A DNA stretch of 5,700 bases from Alphaproteobacteria bacterium (lineage in GTDB: Bacteria; Pseudomonadota; Alphaproteobacteria; Rhizobiales; Xanthobacteraceae), in NCBI GenBank assembly GCA_005884855.1, contig VAZS01000110.1, positions 1 through 5,700 on the forward strand, in the 5' to 3' direction. The translations under genes and the position numbers were made by a program. The number at the start of each line of letters is the position of its first letter. Within the stretch, counting starts at the first letter, position 1. A model generated the notes under the pieces. That model saw only the letters and a program-made list of their open reading frames with translations. It had not been told where the DNA came from and ran no database searches. Of this stretch, positions 4,452 to 5,700 are shown piece by piece.

Positions 4452-5696
4452 TCAGCGCAGCAGTTGCAACACGCTCGCTTGCGACTGGTTGGCCAGCGCC
4501 AGCGCGGAGACCGCGATCGACTGACGGGTGGACAGCGCCTGGCTGTTCGCCGCTTCCTCGTTGGTATCGGCCAGAGTCAGGTTGGAAGAGCCGGTCTGGA
4601 GCACGTTGATCAGGTTCTTGGAGAAGTCCTGCCGGATCTGCACGATCGACAGGTTCGAACCCAATGTCGAAGCTTGCGTCCGCAACGCGTTGGACGCGCT
4701 GCTGATCTTCGTGATGATCGCGTTCGCCGAGGCGTTATCGAGGAAGTCTGTGCCGGAGACCAGCGGAGCAAGGCCAAGCCCCGCCGCGTTGAACGTCACG
4801 CCCTTGATGGTGAGAGTGGACTTTCCGGTCTCGTTGAAGATCAGCTTGAGGTCGTCGCCGTTCAGCAGGTTGATGCCGTTGAATGAAGCATCCTGCGAAG
4901 TCGTCGTGATCTGCTGGATGACGTTGTTGTACTGGCTGACCAGGTTGGCACGAATAGTCTGCGAAGAGGCATCCGCGAGCGGCTGACCGGCGACGCCGCC
5001 GGTGGGAGTAACAAGGGCCGCAGTGTCGCTCCCGCTGATAGCAATATTGTTCGGAGCCGCCACTGCGCCCAAAGTGAGGGTCTGACTGGCATTGTCGTTG
5101 CTGGAGGTCAGAGTGATGGACCCGTTGGTGGCAAAAGACGCCGTCAATCCAAGGCCGGCCGCCGAAAGCGCGGTGTTGAGCGCGTCGATTGAATTGACAT
5201 TGCCGGCACCAACCACGTTGCTGATCGTGATGGTCGTAGCCGCGCCCGTTGCCGGCGTAAAGGTGAAGGTCTTGCCCTGAAGCGAGTTCGTACCCGCATT
5301 GGTCAGATCGGCGGCAGTTCCGACTACACTCAGCGCGCCCGCGCCTGCCGGCGCCAGACTGGTTGCAGATGCCTTCGGCGAATAGCCGGTGGGCGCCTGC
5401 AGCACTTGGTTGGCGAGCGATTTGGCGGTGTCGACGAGCTTCTGCAGCGAGGTGATGCCGGTGTTGGCTGCCTGCAGAACCTGCACGCCATTGCCGATGC
5501 CGTCGAGCAGGTTGCTGATGTCATTGGCGCGGTTGTCGAGGCCCTGCGCCGTGAAATAGTTCGTCGGGTTGTCGAGCGCGGTGTTGACCTTCTTGCCGGT
5601 GGAGAGGCGGTTTTGAGTGGTCGCAAGAAGATCCGCGGTGGCCTGCAACGAGAGCAGGTTCTGGCGAACTGACGCGGAAAGAACAATACCGGACAT
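4452..5696 (-). CDS. Flagellin (filament protein)
   Basis: 414 residues, complete in the window, though its ribosome site and promoter lie beyond the right edge (only 4 bases remain). The N-terminal D0/D1 helices cover about 1-105 (VRQNLLSLQATADLLATTQNRLSTGKKVN, DNPTNYFTAQGLDNRANDISNLLDGIGNGVQ), the C-terminal D1/D0 helices about 320-414, ending ALANQSQASVLQLLR, the characteristic flagellin terminus. Between them, residues 110-235 form a surface-exposed variable region rich in Ala/Thr/Gly/Ser. Within it 139-210 (LQGKTFTFT.., SIDALNTALSAAGLGLTASF, GSITLTSS) resembles a flagellin-IN type beta motif. The D1-proximal segment SFNGINLLNGD (271-281) is also typical. The protein lacks cysteine, as most flagellins do. 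Exported by the flagellar type III apparatus and assembled into the filament. The paralogue (fliC/fla/laf type) cannot be decided from sequence alone. Confidence 0.96.
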   Translation of the reverse strand: MSGIVLSASVRQNLLSLQATADLLATTQNRLSTGKKVNTALDNPTNYFTAQGLDNRANDISNLLDGIGNGVQVLQAANTGITSLQKLVDTAKSLANQVLQAPTGYSPKASATSLAPAGAGALSVVGTAADLTNAGTNSLQGKTFTFTPATGAATTITISNVVGAGNVNSIDALNTALSAAGLGLTASFATNGSITLTSSNDNASQTLTLGAVAAPNNIAISGSDTAALVTPTGGVAGQPLADASSQTIRANLVSQYNNVIQQITTTSQDASFNGINLLNGDDLKLIFNETGKSTLTIKGVTFNAAGLGLAPLVSGTDFLDNASANAIITKISSASNALRTQASTLGSNLSIVQIRQDFSKNLINVLQTGSSNLTLADTNEEAANSQALSTRQSIAVSALALANQSQASVLQLLR

Positions 5697-5700
5697 GGGT

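Noticed and set aside
4218..4886. A plus-strand open frame of about 220 residues crossing the flaF start, the terminator and the flagellin 3' end
   Set aside because: It spans non-coding DNA and the hairpin terminator and is antisense to flagellin; Arg/Gln/Val-rich composition with no family resemblance.

Overview
The window is an ordinary-looking flagellar gene block from an alphaproteobacterium, most likely a Bradyrhizobium/Rhodopseudomonas/Afipia/Nitrobacter-type member of the Hyphomicrobiales. The basis is the combination of FliX (a Caulobacter-style class II/III checkpoint protein), a stand-alone rod-binding domain protein rather than an enterobacterial FlgJ, FlaF beside flagellin, and a flagellin N-terminus (MSGIVLSASVRQNLLSLQ) of the kind I associate with that group. 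The DNA is GC-rich, with AT-richer spacers. Genus assignment is from memory of families, not from a search.

Layout: positions 1-279 are non-coding as far as I can see and hold a possible leftward sigma70-type promoter for a gene outside the window. fliX (280-693, minus) and flgI (957-2081, plus) are divergent. Their shared 263-bp spacer is the most informative non-coding DNA here: two adjacent, related palindromes resembling FlbD (ftr) enhancer sites, a CtrA-like box on the fliX side, and a near-consensus sigma54 promoter (868-883) pointing into flgI. flgI is followed, with a TGATG overlap, by a small rod-binding protein (2081-2443), then by a FlgN/FlbY-like helical protein (2461-2952), and after a 171-bp gap by a FlaG-like protein (3124-3489). 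The second half runs on the minus strand: flagellin (4452-5696), a strong hairpin terminator (4402-4427), flaF (3891-4256), and an unrecognised 121-residue beta-rich protein (3496-3861) that ends 6 bp from the convergent FlaG-like gene.

How it fits together: FlgI builds the periplasmic P ring around the rod. The rod-binding and FlgN-like proteins serve rod and hook-junction assembly. FliX couples basal-body completion to FlbD activity and so to sigma54-dependent late genes. FlaF supports flagellin synthesis or secretion, and flagellin forms the filament. The FlaG-like protein may affect filament properties. The regulatory sites in the fliX-flgI spacer match this Caulobacter-type hierarchy.

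I found no mobile element, CRISPR array, tRNA or rRNA. Nothing here amounts to a clearly new system. The least explained items are the unknown gene at 3496-3861, which occupies the place where flbT is often found, and the architecture of the fliX-flgI control region.
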